Positions 1 through 7,508 of a stretch of 64,000 nucleotides of DNA are shown here, in pieces (positions within the stretch are counted from its first letter, which is position 1; every line of letters begins with the position of its first letter). The notes beneath the pieces are model-generated. The model saw only the letters and a program-made list of their open reading frames with translations, made no database searches and was not told the DNA's origin. The stretch is from Alteromonas sp047556435 (GTDB lineage Bacteria > Pseudomonadota > Gammaproteobacteria > Enterobacterales > Alteromonadaceae), in NCBI RefSeq assembly GCF_047556435.1, contig NZ_CP180210.1:2418001-2482000 (forward strand), read 5' to 3'. The translations under genes and the position numbers were made by a program.

Positions 1-99
1 AAGGCAGAAAACAAAGACAATAGCCAGCCAGCGCGGCGGTTTGATCCTTCCGGCTTCATCGTAGCAATGCAGAGGGAGTTTTAACGGTGTAGTTTTCAT
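1..99 (-). CDS. DUF2919-like inner-membrane protein, N-terminal part (cut by window edge)
   Basis: Reading down from an ATG at 97-99 gives an uninterrupted frame to the window edge, 33 codons. It has a short polar N-terminus containing the segment LPLHCYDEAGRIKPPRWL, followed by a hydrophobic stretch that begins a membrane helix. The 'YDE-G-KPP-W' pattern just before a first helix is what I know from the DUF2919 family (E. coli YfeZ type), whose function is unknown. No strong ribosome site is visible before the ATG. A competing plus-strand frame ends at 84 but shows no recognisable motif. Family call is from memory of a short piece and is moderate. Confidence 0.55.
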   Translation of the reverse strand, partial: MKTTPLKLPLHCYDEAGRIKPPRWLAIVFVFCL

Positions 100-424
100 G
101 CGGTGAAAGGTATCAGAGTTTATCTCCCGGCGCTAAAAATTCTTGCCTCGTCAGCCGACGGCTAAACTTTGCGCAGTATCTCGCCCCGGTAATAGAAACA
201 CAGCATACATGACCGTCATCTGTTTATACTCACAATGATGCCAGCGACACGAGAGTACTATTCTAAGCGCTCGGCTTTGCGTTTGTCGGTTTTGGCAAAA
301 CAATCCGCTTGTGACGTGCCCAAGAGATCGAAATATAACCTGCACGCTATGCTGATCTCATGGCAACATTGCTGTATAATCCGCGTCCGCTTTTGAGCTC
401 ACAGGCCGAACAGGTATTATCAGC
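100..424. other. Intergenic region between DUF2919-like gene and rimO
   Basis: About 325 bases between two divergent genes. The only clear signal is a perfect TATAAT at 375-380 facing rimO. A 64-codon minus-strand frame (151-345) is rich in Cys, Arg and Gln, has no recognisable domain, and I take it as noise. Confidence 0.6.
375..380 (+). promoter_or_regulatory. Candidate -10 element for rimO
   Basis: Perfect TATAAT preceded directly by TG, 45 bases before the rimO start. No good -35 box sits 16-18 bases upstream, so the call rests on the -10 alone. Confidence 0.4.
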
Positions 425-1840
425 ATGACCGTAGAAACTTATACCCCCAACAGAACCACCACCCTGGAGACCCCGGTGAAAACGCTGGAAGCCAATCGCT
501 CCTCGTCCACTGCCCAGGGAAACCGTATTGGTTTCGTCAGTCTTGGCTGCCCTAAAAACCTGGTGGATTCCGAGCGTATTCTTACTCAGCTTCGAACCGA
601 AGGCTACGATGTCGTGCCGACTTATAATGATGCAGACCTGGTGATTGTGAATACCTGTGGGTTTATTGATTCTGCCGTGCAGGAATCCTTAGACACTATT
701 GGGGAAGCGCTGAAAGAAAACGGCAAAGTGATTGTTACCGGGTGTCTTGGCGTAAAAGAAGACGAGATACGTGAGGTTCATCCCAATGTTCTGGCAATTA
801 CCGGGCCGCACGCTTACGAGTCGGTGGTGGAGCAGGTGCATGACCACATGCCGAAACCTGAACATAATCCATTTCATAATCTGGTACCTGACCATGGCGT
901 AAAACTAACGCCGCGCCATTATGCCTATCTGAAAATTTCTGAAGGCTGTAATCACCGCTGTACCTTCTGCATTATTCCGTCTATGCGCGGTGATCTGGTA
1001 AGCCGACCAGTGGGCTCGGTGCTGGATGAAGCCAAGCGGCTAAAAGCAGCCGGAGTGAGCGAACTTCTGGTAATATCTCAGGATACCAGTGCCTACGGCG
1101 TAGACCTGAAACACCGCACTGGTTTTTGGGACGGAATGCCGGTTAAAACACATATGCAGCAGCTATCTGCGAAATTGGGTGAGCTGGATATGTGGGTACG
1201 CCTGCATTATGTATATCCCTACCCGCACGTTGATGAGCTTATCAGCCTGATGAACGACGGTAAGGTGTTGCCGTATCTGGATATCCCACTTCAGCATGCC
1301 AATAAACGTATTTTACGCCTGATGAAGCGCCCTGGCAGTGCAGAACGCACGCTGGAAAGAATTAAAAAATGGCGCGAGGAATGCCCGGAACTGGTGCTGC
1401 GTTCCACTTTCATCGTCGGCTTTCCAGGTGAAACTGAGGAAGAGTTCGAAGAGTTACTCGCGTTTCTGAAAGAAGCCCAGCTCGACCGGGTCGGTTGTTT
1501 TACCTATTCCCCGGTGGAAGGGGCCAGAGCGAACGACTTGCCTGACCCGGTACCTGAAGAGGTCAAACAAGAGCGTCTGGCCCGCTTTATGGCCGTGCAA
1601 AGTGAAATTAGTGCACAGCGATTGCAAGACCGTATCGGTAATGAATACCAGATAGTGATCGATTCAGTGGACAGTGAAGGCGCGGTGGGACGCTCTTACG
1701 CAGAAGCCCCGGAAGTCGATGGCGTTATTCACCTCAATGGGGTTTACGATGTGCAGCCAGGCCAGCGCGTGTGGGCCGAAATTATCCATGCAGATGAACA
1801 TGACCTGTGGGCCGTGCTTTCTGACGATCAGGACGAGTAA
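425..1840 (+). CDS. rimO: Ribosomal protein S12 methylthiotransferase RimO
   Basis: Radical-SAM methylthiotransferase that adds a methylthio group to an aspartate of ribosomal protein S12. The 471-residue product has the N-terminal UPF0004 domain with its three cluster cysteines (C42, C78, C107), then the radical-SAM motif CNHRCTFC with C175, C179 and C182 binding the second [4Fe-4S] cluster, and a C-terminal TRAM domain. Similarity to E. coli RimO is strong throughout. The N-terminus carries about 30 extra low-complexity Thr/Ser/Glu-rich residues relative to E. coli; no better internal start was found. It stands alone on the plus strand, converging with the kelch gene. Confidence 0.95.
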   Translation: MTVETYTPNRTTTLETPVKTLEANRSSSTAQGNRIGFVSLGCPKNLVDSERILTQLRTEGYDVVPTYNDADLVIVNTCGFIDSAVQESLDTIGEALKENGKVIVTGCLGVKEDEIREVHPNVLAITGPHAYESVVEQVHDHMPKPEHNPFHNLVPDHGVKLTPRHYAYLKISEGCNHRCTFCIIPSMRGDLVSRPVGSVLDEAKRLKAAGVSELLVISQDTSAYGVDLKHRTGFWDGMPVKTHMQQLSAKLGELDMWVRLHYVYPYPHVDELISLMNDGKVLPYLDIPLQHANKRILRLMKRPGSAERTLERIKKWREECPELVLRSTFIVGFPGETEEEFEELLAFLKEAQLDRVGCFTYSPVEGARANDLPDPVPEEVKQERLARFMAVQSEISAQRLQDRIGNEYQIVIDSVDSEGAVGRSYAEAPEVDGVIHLNGVYDVQPGQRVWAEIIHADEHDLWAVLSDDQDE

Positions 1841-1917
1841 GCCTTTGTGTCATCGGGGCAAGAGAGAGATATCCTCACTTTCTCTCGCCTCATCAATGCT
1901 TGAGAAGCAACAGTCAG

Positions 1918-2916
1918 TTAACGATGTATTGCGCGCTGAAACTGACTGACAGTGGTTTTAGTGTCTCTGGCGCCCGCTTTTGCCGCGCCACCGATGAGCC
2001 ATATTTTATTGTCTAACACCACAGATCCCAGACCGTGGCGCGGTACCGGCATCGTACTCACACTGCTCCAGGTACGCTTGCGTGGTGAGTAACGCCAAAC
2101 GTCATGGTATACGCCACCGCCGTCAGTAAAATACTCTCCACCAAACACGTAAATGTCTCCCTGATAGGCTTGGCAGGTCAACCCTCCCTGCGCCTTCGGG
2201 AGTGGCGCCAACGTCTTCCACTTCCGGGTTTCTGTCGAAAATACTTCATGAATGGCAAGATTACCGCCTTCGACAGTACGCCCGCCAATAACATGCCACT
2301 GTGCATCAAGAACCACCGAGCAGGCACTGTTACGAGGAGTAGGCAGTACCGGCGCTGTTGACCAGATCCCGGTATCCGGGTTCAGAACACCGTGCCAGTT
2401 GGTGTCCTTACTGTCCAGCCATTGTCCGTTTTTCTGCTTAGTGGCACTGCGTCCACCAGCTACATGAATACCATCGCTCAAGTGCGCGTAGACGGTTTCA
2501 CTCAGCGTGACTGGCATCGGCTCTTTTAACTGCCAGGACTCAGAGTCCTGATCTAAAAACATGACGGTACTGGTGTTCGTCCACTGGCCAGTATCGCTCT
2601 CAATAAAACCGCCCAAAGACCACACACCCTTATCTGTTCCCACCAGTAAAGCGTGATGGCGACGCTCTGGCAATGCTGGTGCTGGCTGCCAATGTGCTGC
2701 GCCAGGAGATAACCGCCAGACTCTGTCATCAATCTCCAGCAAATTGCCTTTTCCAGCACGCAGGCCTCCGGCAACAATAATCTGCTGTTGACTTACTGTC
2801 GGATAAATTTCCTGGACCGGCACAGGAAGTGAAGGTGCCAATGACCATCGATAATCACTTGCAGCCGCAGCACTGATGGTCAACAGTATGGCGGCAACTA
2901 ACGCTGACTTCACCAC
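1918..2916 (-). CDS. Exported kelch-repeat beta-propeller protein
   Basis: A 332-residue protein beginning with a signal peptide (hydrophobic core then a run of Ala before SDYRW). The rest consists of kelch units: paired glycines after hydrophobic strands (VAGG, SLGG, VAGG, VIGG, VFGG, LIGG), each followed by a conserved Trp about 12-20 residues on. This predicts a six-bladed propeller in the periplasm, similar in layout to sialate mutarotase NanM, but no sialic-acid genes are nearby, so no substrate is assigned. The start is GTG at 2916 (a second GTG follows at 2913), overlapping the end of the SDR gene by seven bases with GGTGAG in front; the two genes are probably cotranscribed and translationally coupled. 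Confidence 0.8.
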   Translation of the reverse strand: MVKSALVAAILLTISAAAASDYRWSLAPSLPVPVQEIYPTVSQQQIIVAGGLRAGKGNLLEIDDRVWRLSPGAAHWQPAPALPERRHHALLVGTDKGVWSLGGFIESDTGQWTNTSTVMFLDQDSESWQLKEPMPVTLSETVYAHLSDGIHVAGGRSATKQKNGQWLDSKDTNWHGVLNPDTGIWSTAPVLPTPRNSACSVVLDAQWHVIGGRTVEGGNLAIHEVFSTETRKWKTLAPLPKAQGGLTCQAYQGDIYVFGGEYFTDGGGVYHDVWRYSPRKRTWSSVSTMPVPRHGLGSVVLDNKIWLIGGAAKAGARDTKTTVSQFQRAIHR

Positions 2917-3569
2917 GGCAATGACTCACCGTTTGCGTGAACAAACGAGCCGGTTGTTTTCATAGATAATTCATCAATACGCGCTACCAGCCTTTGCGCG
3001 GCGGTATCTGCATCAATATCGCCATTACCATTCACCATTTCAGTCTGTACAAACCCCGGATGGAAAAGGCCCACGGCGATCCCCTTTGGTGCAAGATCGT
3101 GCGCCAGAGATACTCCTGCTGCATTCAGGGCAGCTTTTGACATTCGATAACCATAATATCCGCCCGACCCGTTATCTGCCATTGAGCCCATGCGGCTGGT
3201 TATCATGGCAACTTTGGCATTTTCTGACAGCGAGCTCATCAGTGTCTGTGTAACCAGTAACGGACCTAAAGCATTGACTCTGAACTGGTAATCAATCGTG
3301 TTAGGGTCCCAGTCCTGCAAAGACTCTCTTCCCAATACACCGGCGTTATTTATCAGTAAATCAATCTTTACTGGGGAAAGGGGAGCAAGCGCTTCGGTTA
3401 ATGTATCAGGACGTGACACATCTACCCCGTTAATCACATTGGCTCCCGACCCATTCAGGTCATCGCAGCTATTCCGACACGTCGAATACACAGTATCACC
3501 CCGGGCGATGTAGGCTTTCACCAGGGCGAGCCCGATTCCCCTGTTGCCTCCGGTAATGACTACGTTCAT
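2910..3569 (-). CDS. Short-chain dehydrogenase/reductase (C-factor-like)
   Basis: NAD(P)-dependent oxidoreductase of the classical SDR superfamily, 219 residues. Visible are the cofactor loop TGGNRGIG near residue 6, the NNAG motif near residue 75, the catalytic Ser in ITSRMGS, and the YGYRMSK catalytic Tyr/Lys pair. The short length and the C-terminus lacking the usual substrate loop fit the sniffer/C-factor branch. A clear AGGAG precedes the ATG. It overlaps the downstream kelch gene, which suggests a two-gene operon, but the substrate cannot be read from the sequence. Confidence 0.85.
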   Translation of the reverse strand: MNVVITGGNRGIGLALVKAYIARGDTVYSTCRNSCDDLNGSGANVINGVDVSRPDTLTEALAPLSPVKIDLLINNAGVLGRESLQDWDPNTIDYQFRVNALGPLLVTQTLMSSLSENAKVAMITSRMGSMADNGSGGYYGYRMSKAALNAAGVSLAHDLAPKGIAVGLFHPGFVQTEMVNGNGDIDADTAAQRLVARIDELSMKTTGSFVHANGESLPW

Positions 3570-3610
3570 GCGTGCTCCTAACTCTATTGTTTTAATGACA
3601 AAAGATGATA

Positions 3611-4366
3611 TCAGACACCTGCTAATGTCTGGTTCAGTGTAACTAAATCGTCTGGTGTATCAATTCCTACCGGAGGAGGCTTTACTGCGATGTCACAGTG
3701 AATAACATCGCCATACCAAATGGCCCGCAATTGCTCAAGCGACTCAATCTGCTCCAGTGCGGATGGTGCATAACCAACATATTGTTGCACGTAGCCTGCA
3801 CGGTAGGCATATAAACCAATATGACGAAGATATAATGACGGATCAGCCTCTTTATTCCCTGACATCATTTTCTCTCTGTCGAAAGGGATCGCGCTGCGAG
3901 AGAAATAAATAGCATTGCCTGAGGCATTGGTGAGTACTTTAACGGTATTAGGGTTGAATACCTCCGCGATATCATGAACGCGGGTTGCCAGTGTTGCCAT
4001 CAGCGTTTCAGGACGCTCAGTAAGATTACGTGCAACCTGACGGATATTCTCAGCCGGAACAAAAGGCTCATCGCCCTGCACGTTCACGACCACCGTATCT
4101 GCGGCAATTCTTCGCTGCGAGATAACCTCGGCGATACGTTCGGTACCGGACTGGTGATGCTGCGCAGTCATACAGACGTCACTAAACGTTGAGGCCACCT
4201 CCGCGATGCGATCATCGTCAGTGGCCACTATTATATGGTCTGCTCCGGCCTCCGCTGCCCTATCCACCACATGTTGAATCATCGGCTTGCCCTGAATATC
4301 CGCTAATGGCTTACCCGGAAATCGGGTAGACCCATAGCGCGCGGGAATGACAACGGTGAACGGCAT
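3611..4366 (-). CDS. kdsB: 3-deoxy-manno-octulosonate cytidylyltransferase
   Basis: Activates Kdo as CMP-Kdo for lipid A inner-core synthesis. 251 residues, the family's usual size. The N-terminal nucleotide-binding signature IPARYGSTRFPGKPL is intact, as are VNVQGDEPF and the C-terminal IDTPDDL. A longer frame extends upstream to 4429, but the ATG at 4366 is preceded by AGGAGAG and matches the known N-terminus, so I use it. It follows ycaR by ten bases at the end of the comEC-msbA-lpxK-ycaR-kdsB group, the classical gammaproteobacterial lipid A transport and Kdo cluster. Confidence 0.96.
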   Translation of the reverse strand: MPFTVVIPARYGSTRFPGKPLADIQGKPMIQHVVDRAAEAGADHIIVATDDDRIAEVASTFSDVCMTAQHHQSGTERIAEVISQRRIAADTVVVNVQGDEPFVPAENIRQVARNLTERPETLMATLATRVHDIAEVFNPNTVKVLTNASGNAIYFSRSAIPFDREKMMSGNKEADPSLYLRHIGLYAYRAGYVQQYVGYAPSALEQIESLEQLRAIWYGDVIHCDIAVKPPPVGIDTPDDLVTLNQTLAGV

Positions 4367-4376
4367 TAGGTCTCTC

Positions 4377-4571
4377 CTATCGTGTGGCATCAACATCTTC
4401 CAGTGACATTGGCGTCGCTTTCTCTTCAATCAGCACGGGGATCCCCTCTTTCACGGGGTATCGAAGCCGGTCAAACCGGCACACCAGTGCAGTGTTTTCA
4501 CTATCAAATACCAGCTTTCCTTTGCATACCGGACACGCAACAACATCCAGTAATCGTTTGTCAAAGGCCAT
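4377..4571 (-). CDS. ycaR: Trm112-like zinc-ribbon protein YcaR
   Basis: 64-residue UPF0434/Trm112 family protein. It has the CPVCKGKL knuckle at residues 13-20 and a third Cys near residue 31 (ALVCRF), followed by YPVKEGIPVLIEEKA, which is the family hallmark. Trm112 proteins in eukaryotes activate methyltransferases; the bacterial role is not settled. AGGA precedes the ATG at good distance. It lies three bases after lpxK and ten before kdsB, so it is almost certainly part of that operon. Confidence 0.93.
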   Translation of the reverse strand: MAFDKRLLDVVACPVCKGKLVFDSENTALVCRFDRLRYPVKEGIPVLIEEKATPMSLEDVDATR

Positions 4572-4574
4572 AAT

Positions 4575-5576
4575 TTATCCTTTCTTAAAGTACCCTGCAC
4601 GGGCCAGTCGCTCGTGCAATAATTGATAAAAGCTTTCTGCAAGTTTAGCGTCTACTGGCAAGTACCAGCAATTGTCATGCGCGAACTCATGCACTTTCAC
4701 AGCATCTTTTTCGGTCATGATAACCTCACCATCTGGAATATCAGTATGAGAAAAATGATGGTGATCATCGAATGACTGACAGGAAGAAAGGGAAATTCCC
4801 ATTGATCTCAGCTGTGAAAAAAAACGCTCAGGATCGCCAATTCCCGCAAACGCATGTGGATGCGAAAACGCATTTGCTGAGCAGGTAATTTCCGGAGAAC
4901 AGACGTTGCGAAAATTACATGGCACCAGTGACATCGTAAACTCCGGGGGCACTCGTTGAAGCGCATCCAGGCGAGTCGATTTAGTATTATGAATGATGGC
5001 ATCTACGGTTTTTAGGCGCCATACCCCTTCTCGTAGCGGCCCCATCGGCAGTAACCAGCCGTTGCCGGCCTTGCGGCCATCCATGACAACCAACTCCATG
5101 TCACGCGCCAGCGCATAATGTTGTAAGCCATCATCACAGACAATTACGTCGCAGTGGTGCTCGTCCACGAGAAATGTCGCACCACGGCTGCGAACCGGAT
5201 CGACTACCACCGGCACGCCGGAGCGAATACTGAGTAAACGGGGCTCGTCACCCACTTCGCTGGCAGGATCGCTAGCCGTCACCTCCCGTGGGTAATAGGG
5301 AGATGTGGCGCCATAGCCGCGGCTTAGGATGCCGACGTTAAGTCCCAGTGAGGTCAAATGTTCAGTGAGTGCAAGTACAACGGGAGTTTTACCATTGCCG
5401 CCAACCGAAATGTTACCAACAACAATCACGAATGCGTTAACGCTGTGCTGCTTTTTGATTCCGCTGCGAAACAACAAGCGCCGGATCCCCGACACCAGCC
5501 AAAACAAAAAGGTAAGTGGAAGCAACATCCACTGAAGTGGATGTCCCTGATACCACATTTTTTGGATCATGCTCAC
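4575..5576 (-). CDS. lpxK: Tetraacyldisaccharide 4'-kinase
   Basis: Phosphorylates the 4' position of the lipid A disaccharide at the inner membrane, making lipid IVA. 333 residues with an N-terminal membrane helix (about residues 15-32) and the variant P-loop VGNISVGGNGKTP (G59-T64), then VDPVRSRGA and the DDGLQH motif. The reading frame starts with GTG at 5576, directly touching the msbA stop codon; an in-frame ATG at 5570 is the alternative and would remove two residues. Either way msbA and lpxK are translationally close, as in E. coli. Confidence 0.96.
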   Translation of the reverse strand: MSMIQKMWYQGHPLQWMLLPLTFLFWLVSGIRRLLFRSGIKKQHSVNAFVIVVGNISVGGNGKTPVVLALTEHLTSLGLNVGILSRGYGATSPYYPREVTASDPASEVGDEPRLLSIRSGVPVVVDPVRSRGATFLVDEHHCDVIVCDDGLQHYALARDMELVVMDGRKAGNGWLLPMGPLREGVWRLKTVDAIIHNTKSTRLDALQRVPPEFTMSLVPCNFRNVCSPEITCSANAFSHPHAFAGIGDPERFFSQLRSMGISLSSCQSFDDHHHFSHTDIPDGEVIMTEKDAVKVHEFAHDNCWYLPVDAKLAESFYQLLHERLARAGYFKKG

Positions 5577-7319
5577 TTAGTCACCAAATTGCAGAGCGTG
5601 CAACTGGGCGTAATGCCCTTTTTTATCAAGCAGTTCCTGATGTTTCCCCATTTCCAGAATACGTCCCTGCTCTACGACAATAATGATATCGGCATTTTCT
5701 ATGGTAGAAAGGCGATGGGCAACCACTACACTGGTGCAGCGCTGCTGTAATGTTTCTAATGCATCCTGGATCAGACGTTCCGATTCAGTATCCAGCGCGG
5801 AGGTTGCTTCATCAAGAATAAGAATGGGCGCATCGCACAATATGGCCCGGGCAATCGCTATGCGTTGACGCTGACCGCCGGAAAGCATCAGACCGTTCTC
5901 GCCGATGATTGTGTCGAGTCCATCCGGTAATTGCGCCAGAAACTCGGCCACGTGCGCAACACTGGCCGCATCCTCAATTTGCTGGCGGGTCACTTTGTGC
6001 TGCGAACCGTACGCGATGTTGTTTGCAATCGTATCGTTAAACAACACGACATGCTGTGATACCAGCGCAAACTGCTCACGCAGACATTTAAGGTCGATAT
6101 CATTAAGTGGAATGTCATCCAACGTTATCTGCCCTTCCTGCGGCGAATAAAAGCGCGTTAGCAATGATGAAATTGTAGATTTACCGCTGCCAGAGCGCCC
6201 TACCAGCGCAATCGACTGACCTGGCTTCGCTTCAAAAGACACATGGTGTAATGCAGGGGATTGTTTCCCCGGGTACGTAAACGTCACGTCATTAAATGCC
6301 AGATGTCCTTTCGCACGTTCCAGTTTGATAGTACCGCTGTCGTCTTCATCGTGACGGTCCAGTACCTCGAAAATACTGGTACAGGCTGCCATCCCTTTTT
6401 GAAACTCATTATTGATGGTAGTGAGTTGTTTCAACGGTTTTAACAGCATGACCATGCAAAAAACCACATTGATAAACACCCCTGCGGTGAGTTGCTTAAG
6501 CATATCCGGCTGGCTGGCGATAAACAGCACCACAGCCAGTGCAACAGACGCGATCACCTGAATAGATGACACACTGAGAATTTGCGTCACCGCCAGCTTC
6601 ATGGTTTGTTGGCGGTTGGTATTATTTTTCTTTTCAAAACGCTTTTGTTCAATCTCCTGCCCACCAAACATCAATACGACTTTGTGGCCCTTTACCGCCT
6701 GTTCTACGGCGGAAGTCAGATTTCCCATCGCCTGCTGAATATTGCGACTGACTACCCTGAAGCGCTTACTGACATAGGACACAATTACTGCCACAACCGG
6801 CCCTATCAATAAAAAGATCAGTGACAACTGCCAGGAATACCAGAACATGACTGCCAGTAAGCCGATAACCAGGGCGCCCTCGCGCACCAGCGTAAGCAGC
6901 GCCTTTCCTGCAGCATTGGCAACCTGCTCAGTGTCATAGGTGACTTTACTGATCAGGCCGCCAACCGCTTGGTTGTCATGAAAAGACACCGGCAGATGAA
7001 TATATTTATCAAACAGTTGCTGACGCATCCGCATCACGACTTTTGAACCTATCCAGGTAAGCGTATAGGTTCCCATGAAATTGAAAATTCCCCGCAACAG
7101 AAAAAGCGGAACAATGGCGTAGGCCGCCAGTCGCAGATAGTCATGGTCGTTATTTCCCAATGATTCATCAATCATTGGCTGTAATTGCGCGAACACGAAG
7201 GTATCTACGGAGGAATAGCCAATCATACCTATTATGGCAACGGCGAAAGGCAACTTATACTCCCGCAGATAGCGAAGGAACCGGCGAACCTGAGACGCGG
7301 AATACTCAGTTTGCTGCAT
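5577..7319 (-). CDS. msbA: Lipid A ABC exporter/flippase MsbA
   Basis: Homodimeric ABC exporter that flips core-lipid A across the inner membrane. 580 residues: a six-helix transmembrane domain in the first 330, then the nucleotide-binding domain with Walker A GRSGSGKS (about 374-381), signature LSGGQRQR, Walker B ILILDEATSALD and the H-loop VVAHRLST. Size and motifs match E. coli MsbA (582 aa). It heads the msbA-lpxK-ycaR-kdsB run; comEC lies upstream in the same direction with a 189-base gap in which I see no strong promoter. Confidence 0.96.
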   Translation of the reverse strand: MQQTEYSASQVRRFLRYLREYKLPFAVAIIGMIGYSSVDTFVFAQLQPMIDESLGNNDHDYLRLAAYAIVPLFLLRGIFNFMGTYTLTWIGSKVVMRMRQQLFDKYIHLPVSFHDNQAVGGLISKVTYDTEQVANAAGKALLTLVREGALVIGLLAVMFWYSWQLSLIFLLIGPVVAVIVSYVSKRFRVVSRNIQQAMGNLTSAVEQAVKGHKVVLMFGGQEIEQKRFEKKNNTNRQQTMKLAVTQILSVSSIQVIASVALAVVLFIASQPDMLKQLTAGVFINVVFCMVMLLKPLKQLTTINNEFQKGMAACTSIFEVLDRHDEDDSGTIKLERAKGHLAFNDVTFTYPGKQSPALHHVSFEAKPGQSIALVGRSGSGKSTISSLLTRFYSPQEGQITLDDIPLNDIDLKCLREQFALVSQHVVLFNDTIANNIAYGSQHKVTRQQIEDAASVAHVAEFLAQLPDGLDTIIGENGLMLSGGQRQRIAIARAILCDAPILILDEATSALDTESERLIQDALETLQQRCTSVVVAHRLSTIENADIIIVVEQGRILEMGKHQELLDKKGHYAQLHALQFGD

Positions 7320-7508
7320 GTAATCTAATCACACCTTTTGTTGAAACCAGCATATTGTACAGTGTCAGACGCAATTCCCCTAATCCACTCATTTATAGAA
7401 GAAAAGTCGCTCACGAATGTAAGTTCCACAGGCACCATTTCGGCACTATAGACCGGGCCGTTACATCCAACACAACGTTACGCTTTAATGGAACTGAAAA
7501 GGAATTTT

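Noticed and set aside
151..345. Minus-strand 64-codon frame upstream of rimO
   Set aside because: No domain, Cys/Arg/Gln-rich composition, no ribosome site, and it covers the rimO promoter side.
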